NCBI GenBank assembly: GCA_030340625.1
Contig: JAOPHQ010002850.1
Location: 208,501-272,500, forward strand
DNA from: Merluccius polli
Lineage: Eukaryota; Chordata; Actinopteri; Gadiformes; Merlucciidae
Length of the DNA: 64,000 nucleotides
Reading direction: 5' to 3'
This document shows, piece after piece, positions 33,451 to 50,439 of this stretch. The translations under genes were made by a program, and so were the position numbers. Every line of letters begins with the position of its first letter. The first letter of the stretch is position 1. The notes below the pieces were generated by a model, which made no database searches, was not told the origin of the DNA, and saw nothing but the letters and a program-made list of their open reading frames with translations.

Positions 33451-34120
33451 CTTGCTCGGATCAGGCGAGGTGACTTGAGCAGCAGGGATGCAGAAAGGGG
33501 GGATGCAGGTTCAACAAACTGCCTCACGTCAACTCTAGCTGAGGCCCACCCACAGTGTGTAGGCTTACGAGCTTCGCACCCCAAAAAAAAAGCAAACACC
33601 CCCCCCAAAAAAATAAAAAAAAAATAAAAAAAATCAAAAGACAAAAAAATCTTTTTTTTTGGTGAAAATACAGAAAAACAAACAAAAATCGGTATTTTTT
33701 TTGTTTTGTTTTTTTGTGTGTGTGTGTCGAGAAAGGGCTTAAAAAAGGACTAATCCCGAAGCCAGATGTTGGCGGAAAAACGCCCCGAAAGACATGCTGT
33801 GCCCGTCCGTTTTTTTAATTAATTGATTTGTTTTTTTTAATATATATCTCTTCAACCGGTGCGTCCCGCGGTCAGAGTGGCGTGGCGGCGGCTCCGTCCC
33901 TGCGCTTATAGCGACCCGTCTTCCCTCTCTGGCACCAGTCCTCCTCCGGCGCACCGTATTGGTTGCTGACTGCCCTTTTTTTTCTTTTTTTCCCTCCTTC
34001 ATTTCTCTTTTTTTTCTCATTTCTTTTTTCTTTTTTTTCTGTACTGTTTTGTGTGGGTGCAAGAATGACGGGGGCGGACTGCAGCACGCCATCTGACCGA
34101 GAAAAAAACAGAGTTTTCCT
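33451..34120 (-). promoter_or_regulatory. nab2: Probable nab2 5' UTR exon and promoter region
   Basis: On the minus strand a consensus donor (AAG followed by GTAAGT) sits at 33,450-33,445. The upstream part is GC-rich between about 33,860 and 34,160. No in-frame ATG joins it to the start exon, so it is taken as 5' UTR. A (GT)n run at about 34,169-34,211 and poly-T/poly-A stretches lie inside. The start site is not defined. Confidence 0.45.
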
Positions 34121-34168
34121 CTCCCGGCAGAGGCGGCTTTCAAATTGGAGATGTAGGTGGAGAGACCG

Positions 34169-34212
<44 letters not shown>

Positions 34213-34779
34213 TGGTGGTGGGTTTTTTTTGTGTTTTTTTTTAAGACTCATGTTAACCCCTTCTTCTGTGTGAAACAACACAATCGCCATTATGTGAGGA
34301 CCTAGAGTGTCGCCGCGCACACCGTCACACCTTTCCAAATGGCGCAGGTATATAATAGGCCTGTGTGTGTGTGTGTGCGTGTGTGTGTGTGAGCCAAGCA
34401 TCACCCCCCCCCCCCTGATGGTCTTTAGGGACGTCTGATTTCGCTGAGAGACCCGCTGACGCAGTAAGGGGATCCCGGACATGATCCGACAGTCAAGCCC
34501 GCCCCATCCCACACGTTTTGAAATGTTGCGCGCAATGTTGTGCTCATTTTTCCTCGCTTGAATCTATTGGCCTAAAATGAAACCTATATGGCGTAGTTAG
34601 TAGATAATTGAGCGGCATTTGGGGGTTCAATAAAACTACAACCCCCGAAACGTTTAGGCGTGAAAGACATCACATTGAGTTATACTTCGTATTATCGATT
34701 CGACAATTGTAATAAATTTGAGTCCCGACGACGGACATTTGGGCAAGCGTGTAAACGCACGCATCCACATGTAATGACC

Positions 34780-35150
34780 GACATTGAACAGCAGGTGGCG
34801 GTAACGCGCGCGTCCACCGCCGGCGTCCCATAGAGGGCGACGGAGAGCGGCGGCGGCGGCGTCGCCCGCGAAACCGTAGAAGAAGAAGACAACGCGACTA
34901 CGGCAATTAGGCGTAGAAGAAGAAGTGAGAGGGGAAAGTGAGAGCGAAAACAACATGGGACAGTGACTTATAACCACCCCGAATCCGTCGCGTCTGTGCT
35001 CCTCGGAGGTATTTATACAGTTTAACGCTCCGCCGCGGTCGCCAGGGTGATTTATTTCCCCCTTTTGTTTCTCAAAGTGGTCGATATCTCCGGTCTTAAC
35101 TCGCCAGCAGCCCCACAGGAAGAGGGAGGGGGAGAGCCATGCTATCGTAA
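34780..35150 (+). promoter_or_regulatory. dnajc14: dnajc14 promoter and first exon region
   Basis: A CpG-rich block with GCG/CGG repeats (34,800-34,870) and GAAGAA-rich sequence (34,877-34,925). A possible donor (GCTATC followed by GTAAGC) lies at 35,146. The matching acceptor is at 36,050-36,051 (tcgtttcag), which opens the exon holding the start codon. nab2 starts on the other strand roughly 0.7-1 kb away, so a shared CpG-island promoter is possible. Confidence 0.5.
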
Positions 35151-36279
35151 GCGTTAAGCTAGTTCTTGGTTGTTTACTAACTGGATCGCCTGTTTGCTCG
35201 ACGAAGACGTGTAAATCGCGACGTTTATATGGTCGTGTCTGCACGGGGAGACCGCTGTGCTTTTTCTTCCGGGTGTGTGGGGGGGGGGGGGGGGGCGATC
35301 TGATTTGTCCGCCATCCGACGTAGGGCTGTCACACTTTTTTACCCTCCCCTCTCTCTCTCTCTCCATACTTTCACCTTACGGCACTACATAGCCGATGGC
35401 TGCTAATGCCACCGTTAGCCGTCGTGTGATCGATGTGTCAGTCCCCCTGAGTTTAGCCATACATGGTTACCTCTCTTAATGGCAGCTCGTTGTCTCCTTC
35501 CTTTTCCCGTTGGGACCGTTTCCCTCATAGACCTGCTAAACGTCAACCTACTGGTTTAACCCGATTGGCCGTGCAGCGCTGAAGCAATGTTCAAGTCAAA
35601 ACTATATTTTGGCAATGTGTTAGAGGATGATGGCGTGGGGGGGGGGGGACGATCGTAACCACGCAGACATGACTTCATAGTTCCGCCTTTTGTCGCGTCT
35701 TATACATAAGGGCTTGCTTACTGAATCGGCAGATGGTCGAGTTGTCTTTCGGATTTTGCTTACAGAAGGGAAAAGTACAGTCGAGATGACATGTTTCCAT
35801 TCACTGTCACTGTTGACCGTTTGACATTTTAGGAAAGATACATTTTTTTAAAAATGTATTGTCAGTTTAAAGCGAACTGAAGTGTTTTGGGATTGAGTTT
35901 TTATTTTCTCCTTTCTTCTTGACTATCTGCCTGTTTATGTATGTCTATTATCCAATGATGCGGGTGAAAGAAAACCATTGGCCAATGTTGTCTGTATTTG
36001 TACACATGTACATGTTTATTAAGTGAACAAACTACAACTTTATCGTTTCAGGACACGCGCCGATGCGTGATGTGATTCTGTAAATACAAGAAAGGCCCTT
36101 TTTTCAGGACATCCAAACCCTTGAAAGTGACAAATAAGGAAAATGGGGTTAACCTTGCCTTGGTTGTACCTTACAAGAATTCGGAGAAGATATCGACTAA
36201 GAGTATGAATCAAGTCCATCGTCTTTGATGAGATTCCAATCCATTGACATCCGGATCGAAAGAGCAAAGGCCAGTGGAG

Positions 36280-37612
36280 ATGGCTTCATCTGAGAGGGAG
36301 ATGGATGACGTTACCGAGACTGAGGAGGAGAGTCCCGCTGGCCGCCCGCTCTCTGGTGGTCCCCCTTTGGTGACCAGGACTAACCACTGGGAGAGCAGAG
36401 GAAGGGAGGAGGACCACCATGGGCCACCCGTTGTGGAGGACATTACATCAGTTCTGGAATGTAATAACCCTCAGGACACCTCAAACCTAGCCATGCCTCA
36501 AGACTCAGGAACTGCTGAAGTAGAGAATGGCGGACAAACAGAATTACACAGGGATACGGTGGATCCAGTCTTCAACATGTTAGGCCAACAAACAGGGGTG
36601 GATTACGCGGCTACTCCATGCGTGGATGAAGAGGACGAGGATGATGACGAAGAAGAAGAAGAAGAAGAGGAAGATAGCCAAGGAGGTAGCCAAACTGAAT
36701 CTGTGAAATCGCAACATATGAATGGCGAGTCCAGTTGGAGGAGCTCGCAGGGGGTGGGGAAGAGGTGCAGGTCCAGGAACAGTGGTGGCGGAGGCTCAGT
36801 TTCAGAACCAAGTAGCCACGGCTCGTCCGGTGCTCTATTCTTTTCTTCCATTCAAAAAGGTAGCGTTATGTCCGGTGGTAGCAGGCACAAACAGAACCGC
36901 AGGCGCAACCACCAGCACCAGCAGGGCCGCGGTCGCAGACACAGGGGTCAGGAGCTGGTGCTGGCCTTCAAGGAGCTGCTGTCAGAGTCTCTGGGCACCT
37001 GGTGCCTCTCGTGCATCCACATGGTGATCGAGCTCATCGTCGCGCTCACACACCGTTGCGGGGTCGGCGTGGAGACCGGAGGGATGACTCTGTACAACGT
37101 TGGCCTCCAGCTGCTCGCCAAGGTCACAGATGTCCCCGGGATGAAGGCAGACGCTCTGCGGGTTCTGCAGGGAGCCAGAGGCAAGGCGACAGAATTTGTG
37201 GATAAGACCATCAGGTCGGCCAGGTGGCTAAAGCAGGTGGCCACGACTAGTTTTGCGCTCGTTTGTGCTATAGTACTGCTGGCTTCCCAGTGGGGAAAGA
37301 GTCTTCTGACCCGACTGGGCGGAGAAAGGGCAAACCGATGTTGGGCCGCATGCCAGGACTCCAGGCTCTGGAAGAGGGTGAGCACTTTGATGGAGTCGGT
37401 CAGAAGCTGGTTTAGGAGAAAAGGACGGGTACCTGTGTCCTTCCCTGACTCCCCTGGTAGACTGGGGAAGACCCAGCCAGGCCAGGAGCTGGAGAGGCTG
37501 CTGGCCTTGGCTCAGGTACCTGAGGAGGAGCTCGACCCCTTCACTGTGCTCGGTGTGGAGGTCCACGCCTCTGCGGCCGAGCTGAAGAAGGCGTACAGGC
37601 AGCTGGCTGTCC

Positions 37613-37648
<36 letters not shown>

Positions 37649-40568
37649 TTTTATATTATTGTTTATCATCTTTGAATGGTGTATTGTCATGAAATGAAAA
37701 TATCGACAAGATATAAAAAATGATAAAAATGATCAAATATGTGGTTTGAAGCATCAGTGAGAAAGGAAAACTAGTTTAAGTACATTTTCATATACATGTA
37801 ATGGGCCCTCAGTTAGACTGGTAGAATGTTATTTTGAATTCATAAGCATATTGTGATATTTATCGATATTGTCAAATTACCCATCTTAATACATTTTTTC
37901 CATATCGCCCAGTACCATATAGTGTTGGATCTATTCTCATGGTTTGTGCTGTATTTTCTATCCTGGGTGCTAGGTCCATCCAGACAAGAACAAGCACCCC
38001 CGGGCTGGGGAGGCGTTCAAAGTGCTAAGGGCTGCCTGGGATATTGTCAGTAACCTTGAGACACGACGAGAGTATGAAATGTGAGTGAAGGCAAAAAGGA
38101 GTTCAGGCCAATTTACTTTCTAATTCTCTGCAGTCAATCGCTTAGATTTTGTCTAAGATTCAATGAAACAAATTAGCTTTCATTCTAGTAGAAGTGATTG
38201 AGCAGCACCCTGTTTTTTTTCTTGTGCTTCTGAATTACTATTTCTTTTATCATTGCATTAATATAAAGTGATTCCGACCCCCTGATGACTGGATTTCCCT
38301 TAACTCCAAACCCAAATCTTTTTTTTGCTCTTTCAAAATGATTTGAACTGAATTACCTGATTGTATATTGACCTCAAACACATCTTGGGATCATAGTTCG
38401 TCACTAACATACACGTTTTTGACACAGAAAGCGAATGGCGGCAACTGAGCTGTCAAAGTCCATGAATGAGTTCCTCACCAAACTGCAGGATGACCTGAAG
38501 GAAGCCATGAATACCATGATGTGTACCAAATGTGAAGGCAAGCACAAGTATGTTCCCGCCCACCGACCCATCTCACATACCCATCGGAGCATTGCTGGCT
38601 TTAGTACACAGAATACATATGCAGCAGATGGTCCTGCCACATGCCACCCTAAGTGGCTTTTGCTGGGGCCCCTCATACACATGTAGATGGAAGAAGTATC
38701 CATTTATTGGAAAAGGCAAGCTGGTGGCAGCTGAGCAGGTGGTACATGCTGCCATGACAGTGGCTCTTTCCTGAGTGTGTGTGTGGGGATAGCTGGTTTA
38801 TCGTGGGTGCCTCAGGATTCCTCATGCACCATGGGTGTGCAGCCTCACTCAGCCCCAGAGTCTAATCAGTCTGACTCGGGCTGTCGTGGATAAACCACAC
38901 TTTAACAAAATAAGTTATCGAGAAAGACGCTTTCAAGACTTTTATTATCACTTGTAAACAAGTAATACCAAAGGCCGAGTTGGTTTGCAAAGAACTGATA
39001 TTCTTGGCCCAGACTTCATGTTATAGTTGTTATACCTCCCCTGTGGCCCTTTCCCCAGCTCCCCACTAGCTGGACATACCATTAAAAACTTTGGGGGACC
39101 ATATGGTCGACATAGTAAACAAGGTTCATCTCAGTGTCGGCAGGATGTGTACAGGAGTGTTAGGTAGTATAAATCACCTATCAGACCCCAACCAGTGACT
39201 GACCCTTGAAAACCTCAATATAGAGCTTCTGTAGAACAGTACCATCTCTTCTTTTCTTCTCAGGGTAGCCCTGAGAATCTAACTATATTGGGGGCACTAA
39301 ACATCTAAGGTTTATATATATATATAAGAGTCACCCATTTGTGATTCTCTGTGTTTTTCCACTCTTATTTTCGTTCATATAGGCAAGATAATGAATATCA
39401 TTTATTTTAAACATATAGTAAATTTCTCCCATAGGGCCAGGTGAGGCTGTAAACCAGCTACAAACCACACACACTCCACAACATAAAATACAATTAAACA
39501 ATTTAGCTTGGTAATTGGCTCATTTATACCAGGAGAGTGTCAAATTAGCGCTGCAACATTGCTGATGTGTTATGTTTTTCTGCAGGCGGTTTGAAATGGA
39601 CCGTGAGCCTTCTGAGGCCAGGTTTTGTGCAGAATGCAACCGTTTCCACAGTGCCGAGGAGGGAGACCTGTGGGCTGAGTCCAGCATGTTAGGCCTACGG
39701 ATCACATACTTCGCCTTCATGGACGGCAAGGTCTATGACATCACAGGTGAGCTTAACAGCAGAAGATGGTTGTCGTCGCAGCTTAAATAAAATAAATGAT
39801 AATGTGGTATTTTAATTAAAAACAAAGCGGATAGTGTTGTGAAGTGTATCTGTTTAAACGTTGCCTTGTTCTTTGTTTTACAGAGTGGGCAGGTTGCCAA
39901 AGGATTGGCATTTCTCCCGACACACACCGCGTGCCCTATCACATCTCATTTGGTTCCAAGAACAATGGCAGTTCTTCACGACAGCGGTAAGGCACACCTT
40001 GGCATGGTGCAGTTCATCTAGGGTTAAATGGTAATTGAATCATTGGTAGTCAGTTACATGTGTAACTGCCTAATTAGCCAGCAAACTGAAGCAGATTTAA
40101 CTCGCATTCATATTGAGTTACTGTAAAAAGAAAATCTGGATGAATAGGAGTAAGCATTCTTATGTCTCCAGGACAGGACTTCACTGCATCTGTTACTTGT
40201 ATAACTTCCAGGCAGATAAAACTGAGGTTTCAACTACTAACGGCCGTGTGTGTTATTCCTCCAGGACGCCCTCAGAGCCAGCCCCAGGTCCCAGTAACCC
40301 TGCCGATTTGCAAGACCTCTTCAATCGCATCTTTCAGGGGGGGCCCACCAGTGACATGGCCGCCAACGGGGGATTCTTTCCCCCGGGCGCACCTCACCAC
40401 CCTCCCGGCGCCGGAGCTCCCCCGTTCCCACCCTCCTTCTCCCCCCCGCCAGCCCACGGTGGATTCTTCATGCCGGGGGCCCAGCGGCCAGAGACGAGCG
40501 AGACATGTGCTGAGAGCGGCAAACCCCCACGGAGGAGGAAAAAGGTCCGCAAGCCCTTTCAGAGGTGA
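36280..40568 (+). CDS. dnajc14: DnaJ homolog subfamily C member 14
   Basis: DNAJC14 (DRiP78/HDJ3) is an ER-membrane Hsp40 co-chaperone known to help export certain GPCRs and to affect flavivirus replication complexes. Coding exons: 36280-37614, 37974-38080, 38428-38547, 39586-39746, 39884-39986, 40265-40568; total 2,130 nt, 709 aa (human 702). The N-terminal half is poorly conserved, with a long acidic run (about 125-145) and a basic stretch. Hydrophobic segments follow (TWCLSCIHMVIELIVALTH; SFALVCAIVLLASQW). The J domain starts DPFTVLGVEVHAS at about 419 and has HPD at 447-449, just after the first intron. Next are the four-Cys pattern (CTKCEGKHK and RFCAECNRFH), ITYFAFMDGKVYDITEWAGCQRIGI and a C-terminus ending KKVRKPFQR, all as in human. 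The ATG at 36280 is the first in frame; upstream in-frame codons lack ATG. Confidence 0.97.
37615..37647. repeat. (GT)n microsatellite forming the dnajc14 exon donor
   Basis: The coding exon ends ...GCTGTCCAG and the GT run begins at the next base, so the first GT of the array is the 5' splice site. The protein junction (QLAVQ-VHPDKN) matches human DNAJC14, which fixes the site. Confidence 0.9.
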
Positions 40569-43500
40569 AATCAAATGACTGGTTTTTAAAAGTTATCGTC
40601 ATAAAAGCAACACAGAGACGCGACACCGATAACACCCTTGTTTGTCTAATAAGCCTCTGGGCGTGCCAAGGTCTGCCCTTCGTGAGTTGAACTCAGGAAG
40701 AATCGTGTGGGTAGAACTGTCTGTTTGACAGTCAATTCGGCATTGGCCAAAGGAGAGACCAGATCATGAAGAGCAATCAGCAAGAAGGCAAAGTATTAGG
40801 TGGAAGTATTGGAAGAAATGAAGGGGAAGGTGCTTTGAAAAACATCCGTCATTACTTCTTTTTTTTCTTTTGGTTGTCTTTGGTCTTTAAGATGACGGTA
40901 GCCTTGAACTATATCAGAATGCTGTACAAGTTAATTTCCTGCCAAATTTTGCATTGCATGCACAATTTATTCACTTGCATTTTAACATTTTAGTTATCTT
41001 GTTACTATTTTTCCCTGTAGAGCTTTGCTTTTATGGTTCTGAATGTTGGGGCAAAGGCCTGTTGGAGGAAGCATTCTTGATCACTTAATCAAGAGATGAT
41101 CTAAGCAGTGAAACTGTCTCAGTGATGCCTGGACCTGCACATTAGCGAGTGGTCTGCTTTTGGAATATTACCCCCCACTACCCCTTGTTCAGTCCATAGT
41201 GTAACTATCTACAACTGTCAAGACCATAACATTGGTCCAGAAACCAAGAAGATAGGTCTGTTTCCATCAGCTGGAAGGCGGCATCACAAAATATATTGTA
41301 ATGTTTTGCATTACATAGATGTGAATATCCGAAAAAGTGCACTTTTTCATAGAGAGCAGCATACAAGATTATCCAGGCATGCTATTGGTTGGCGAGTTAG
41401 CTTGCAGACATCAGCCAATGCGCCAAAATAGCAGGCGGGGATATTTGGCAACAAAAGAGATATCATGCTGATAGTGTACCATTTCAACATGTTACCTTCT
41501 GTGGCGACTATGATGACGGGAGAAGGGTTATCATCTAATTAATTTTGTTTTAGTGATATTGATTTATTTCACTTTGGATTAAGTGAAAATGGTTACAACA
41601 TTTTGGCATAACGCTTTTTTTCGTTTTCTGCTGAACTGTTGAACTTGCAGTGAATTGAGAAATTATTATTATTTTTGTATGGTGGTTCGGCTTCGGCAAG
41701 AGAACGGTGAAAAGGTTCTTGATGCATGGCTTGATTCTGGGGAAGATTGCATACAAATTGTTCTAGTGAAGCAGTTAATCCCTGTCAGTCCAGATTCAAA
41801 ATGTCTCTTCAATGTCCTACTCCGGGGAACAAAATGGAAGACCTTGTTGGCAAAATGTATTTCCAGTAATACTAAAAATGTTGGACAATTATGATTTGGC
41901 TTATTGACTTTTGTGACCTGGTCTTGATATTTAATACATAAATGTGCTTTAATCGGATCTTAATTTGATTGAATTTGTTTATTGAAACTCAAAACCGCTT
42001 ATGAAAACATCATGGTCTCATTAATAAGACTGAATGAATCCTATTTTTTGTCCTTTTCTGACACATTGTAGAACACAATCTTCAAACAAGGGTAGAAATA
42101 ATGATACCCATATGGGTCATTTTGATTAATTAATCATTAAACAAAATATTGAAAGCTTAAAGAAAGTTAAATATTTGCCCTTTTTCTGAAGTGCAATTCT
42201 CCATGTCAGCTTCAAATGTGGAATACTAAAAGATATGGCCCTGCCTTTTTCTTTGAAATGAAAGTGAAATGACTTGAATTATGTTGTTGGCCTGCGCACA
42301 GCTAGTCAGCTTGTCTGTTTCGCGAACAGCAGAAGGCCAGCGATAGCCTCTGCATTGACCTCCTGTGTCATGGACTCCTATTGTGGTCTGATACGCCCAT
42401 TGTTTTCAGGAAATGAAGAAAGTGAGGGCTCCCATTACACTATTGTGATACATTCTGCTGACTAAAGCAACACGACTGCTTTGTTTTCATGTTATTGGCA
42501 ACCGATTAAACAAAGGTGAAGTGTCTGCCCTAAATAGACATTACATTGTCATTGTGGATTGTTTCACAGGAGACAATGGAAAACAGAATTATGCCGACCT
42601 CATTGATCTTTAACGTTTCACCGCTCTATTCCCTGCCCATGCTGCAGATGCTATTCACTACGTTTCAAATGTGTGTGCGTGTGTGCGCTTGTCTCATTTT
42701 GCTTCCCAATTGCAACCCAATTCCAGCAAGGACAGTTTCAATAAGTCTTAGGCTCTAATTATAGGCCTACATTTGTTTACATGTTGAATGAACATGTTTG
42801 GTTTAAATGTCGTAAACTAAATTGATGATTGGCCATAACTCAGCATATAAACTTTTAATTCTTTTCAGTGCCATACAATTTGACTTTTGCTTTGATCATA
42901 ATCTGTCAAGGTATTCATATTTGCATATCAACATGCATTTCACTGTATGCAATGTGTTATACAAAAACTAAATTACAACTCCAATCAAAAGAAATGTGGT
43001 TTGAGTACAAGTGTGGGATTTGGCATGCCCAAGAAAAGCACCTTTTAACTCCTAATGAAGTTATGTTGAAGGAAAGTAAACCCAACTCTTGTTTTTTTAC
43101 AGGATATTTTCTCTAAACATGATTAACTTGGTTTGATTAATAAGTTAGACATTTTGAAGTTTGACCAAGCACAGTGTGGATGTTTTTAATTTCTAAATTA
43201 TTTTAAGCCACCCAAGAAATGTCTGGGTTGGACTGAAAAGTACTCCTTACTTTACTTACATTACAGCTGGTTAAAAATGTGTTTCTTAATAGGTAGAATA
43301 AGTTAAATTTCTGTACATTTCTGCTTTTCCAGTTATGGAATGGTCTAGACCTTCAGTGTCTTCTTGGAATGGACTATATTCAACATGGCTTCCACAGACA
43401 TTTCATATTGTACATGTACATTGAGATTGTTCTGATTAAAGTTAAAATATTTGATAGGGTATATCCAAGGCCAGACACAAAATAAAATGGGGCGAATATG

Positions 43501-45002
43501 TTGAAGGGGTAGTGAAAGAGGCAGAAACCGTGAATATTCAAGTTTTAAACCCATACACACAATAACTGAAGTCAATTCAGAATTTTTACTGACAAATATT
43601 CAGACCTAAAACATGCACACAAAAAGGGCAAGGTCACTGGAGTACTGCAATTGGATCACAGCTGGTTTTTTTTTCTAAATTTGAATATATGCAAAAATCT
43701 GACAATCAACGGGATGTGGTGTGCAGGACATTTAAAATACACCTACCACTTTTGTTAGGGAAGAGGGTTTGAGTCGTCTTTTGCTGGAAAACTAAATTTT
43801 ATTTCCTTCACTTTCTCCAGTTTTCAAAATAAATGTAATTTGCCATTAATCCCTGTTGCATTTTGTGATCAATATATTTCAACGCTGGATATTTCTTAGC
43901 TCTTTAATGGTGAATATACAATGTATAATTTCCATACATATACAATGGACATCAATATAAAACACAAATGCAATAGCAATCAAAGACAAATGGACTGGAA
44001 GCCAATACGCCTGCATAGGTCCCCTTTGAGGAAATTATTGTTGTGCATGTGTCTTAGCTTGGCCTCACGTGGCTTTTCCGTTGTCGGCCCTTAATTAAGC
44101 AGTGGGGCTACGGCCACAGAAAGACTATTCACCTCTATCGCCTTTTCTCCTTAAAAGGAGTGGTTTCAGATAGCACACACAGCTTCAACCAGACACCGTC
44201 TGACATTAAGGTTCATCTGAGGTCACCTTGGCAGGAACAAACTTTTTTTTTTTTTACAGTTGAAATGAAAAATCATGTATTTATATCTCGGTAGGTTATT
44301 GCTAAGATCCTAACCAAAACACCTGGCAGTGAGGGCTTCAGTTCCCTCATTTATTTAGAAAATGCTGACTAAACTTTGGTCAAGTGCTTTTCCCATACTT
44401 TTCTTAGCCAGTTGTAAGTATATAACAGAAGTAGCTGTTCATAAAAAACTAGACTCCACTAAGAGCTGATACGATGTCTCATCTAAACTAAGGCAGCCCA
44501 TACCATTATATTGGTATTACAATTAATAGGAAGTAAAGTTAAGGACAAAATATAGGCTAGGATTAAGCCTAGGATTAAGTGGGAATACTCACTTTTGAGT
44601 GGATGTCAGCACCTGTATTCTCTGCTACGACTGCAATCAGACCCATCGGGGGACATGATGGCTATATTTTGGAAAGTTGGAAGTTAGATGATATATCACT
44701 TAACATTTAACATACATTAAATAAAGTCAAACTTCCAAATATATATATATATATTTATATTTATATATATTTTGGCTGAACATAACGCAAATACTGTATA
44801 ACATAATTCGGCTGACATTCATATTTACATAAGCATCACTGTTTCTGTGTAGAATGAAATAGCGTCGTCGTGTAAAATAAAAACTACACCAAGCCATTTC
44901 CCCAACTTTCCTTCCCCTATAATAGAAAACTAATATGTATATATTCTACGCAACAGCTACAGTACTTTGTCTTGTGCCTGTTCCAACCACCGGTTCCGCG
45001 CC
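40569..45002. other. dnajc14 3' UTR and spacer to inpp1
   Basis: dnajc14 and inpp1 are tail to tail. Candidate polyadenylation signals for dnajc14 include AATAAA at 43,481-43,486. On the minus strand, inpp1 needs a TTTATT-type signal below 45,003; the sequence around 44,280 (gtatttatatctc) is a possibility. The region is AT-rich, with an AT run at about 44,740-44,770, and has no recognised exon. Confidence 0.5.
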
Positions 45003-48284
<3,282 letters not shown>

Positions 48285-49320
48285 GGTCCTAGGATATATA
48301 TAGATATATGTATATATATATAGATATATATATAGGCCAACTTAAGTATTGGGTCAATACTTCGCCTAGATTTAAAAAAAAAAAAAGGGGGGGGGGGGGG
48401 GAAGGAGGCGTATATTTTTAGACTTAGGGAGACATCTGGGACATAACTGTGGACTAACTGCGGTTAAACGGCAGCACTGTGGTTTAATCCAAAAAAAAAA
48501 AGTGATAAAAAATAAAAGACTTGAGAGGTGTGGCCTGAACGTCCGTTTAACGTAGAGCCAAACGCGCCGTTTTCGGCAAGTGCCGTCTTAGCGCTATGAG
48601 TGAAATAGTCCGCATCATCATCCCACTCCGAAGGATAGTGCGGTGATTGTTTATTAAGATGGTGAGTGGTGACTCAGTGGCAACATAATAACAATAATAC
48701 TAATAATGATAATAATACGAGTGAAAGAGTTGAACCCATACCTTACTGGAGAAGATGGGTTCACCGATCGCGTTTCCTTCTCGGGACGGCAATGACGATC
48801 GTTGTTGTTGTTTCCCCGTATTATGCGGTTCGCCCTACGGCCACGACAAGCCGACACTGGACCACGGAACCACTGGACCACTGAACTGGACCTTTCCCCA
48901 CTGGTCTATTTACCGCTCAGTTGACCGCGACAGTCCCTCACTTCACGTCCTATTTCCTGGTCGTGTCCCGCTCACGTTTCGTGACGTCATCGCGAGGGCG
49001 GGTGCTCTCAGATGTCGAAATTATAACGAGGTTAATCATTTAAGATGACACGCGTTACCGCATCACTTCCTCCCCCCCCCACCCCAGGTAAACACTTACA
49101 GGTAATGAGACAAACAATTCCAGGTAATAGGACGAGCACAACCGGTATGGCGAACACAGCGGGAAGCGGTTGTTTCCTGTCTACGCACTCCGCCTGCAGG
49201 TGGTGCAGCGCGTTGCCATGGAGATGACGCTGTGTTCCTCCGCGCTTTGCAGATGTGTAAAAATATTGGACACGCATTAGTAGTATTCACTTATTAGGGT
49301 ATTTTTAGACGAAAGTGCCG
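48285..49320. promoter_or_regulatory. inpp1: inpp1 upstream region
   Basis: Upstream of the inpp1 ATG are AT-dinucleotide stretches (48,290-48,335), a poly-A/poly-G junction (48,373-48,402) and a CpG-containing segment at about 48,750-49,000. That segment includes cgtgacgtcatcgcg, a CRE-type TGACGTCA at 48,982-48,989. It may hold the inpp1 promoter. No coding exon is visible. Confidence 0.4.
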
Positions 49321-49330
49321 AGAAAGACAC

Positions 49331-49900
<570 letters not shown>

Positions 49901-50029
49901 AGAAACATGATACCAATTAAGATTTGTATTTAGGAGAAAGTGGTTCCCACAATGCCTCCAACCACTAGAGTCCATTAGACTTGCATTACTGTAAGTTGTA
50001 CAGTGTGGGGAATGAGGAGACTGCATGCG

Positions 50030-50125
50030 TACTCTGCTTGTGATGCAAACGGTCAGATCTTCAGTCGGTCTCAGTCACTGCATTCGTGTTCAAGCTCAAC
50101 AGAAAAGACCAATCTTCTAATGGAG
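50030..50125 (+). other. Probable 5' non-coding exon of the S100 gene
   Basis: A candidate donor (TGGAG followed by GTAAAG) lies at 50,126, about 290 nt upstream of the acceptor (ttattgcag, 50,414) of the first coding exon. S100 genes usually have one non-coding first exon and two coding exons, which fits. Start undefined. Confidence 0.4.
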
Positions 50126-50439
50126 GTAAAGCAAACAATATTTTGTATACTAATTATGATTGTTGTGTTGTTGACTCGCTCACACATTCACTTCCTATGT
50201 TGATTAGCTTTTTAAAAATTCAGATTCAGAAAACAGTGTGTCAGAAAATTATAATAGGTTGATATAGGCCTACAGTACACAGGACAATCTTTTATTTTCC
50301 AAAACATTATTATTATTAGTTATTTATAAAAGCTTGAAATCTCCTACAGATGTCCGAGATGTATGTGGAATCAGGATATGATTTGGATGATTAAAATAGG
50401 GCGTGTTTATTGCAGAGTCCTCTTCTAGGCGTATGTGAC

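Noticed and set aside
33739..34512. 257-aa minus-strand frame near the nab2 promoter
   Set aside because: Composed of His-Thr repeat, Lys-rich and low-complexity sequence; no homology and it crosses simple repeats.
34654..35367. 237-aa minus-strand frame opposite the dnajc14 first exon
   Set aside because: CpG-rich promoter DNA is often open by chance. No recognisable domain or splice partner.
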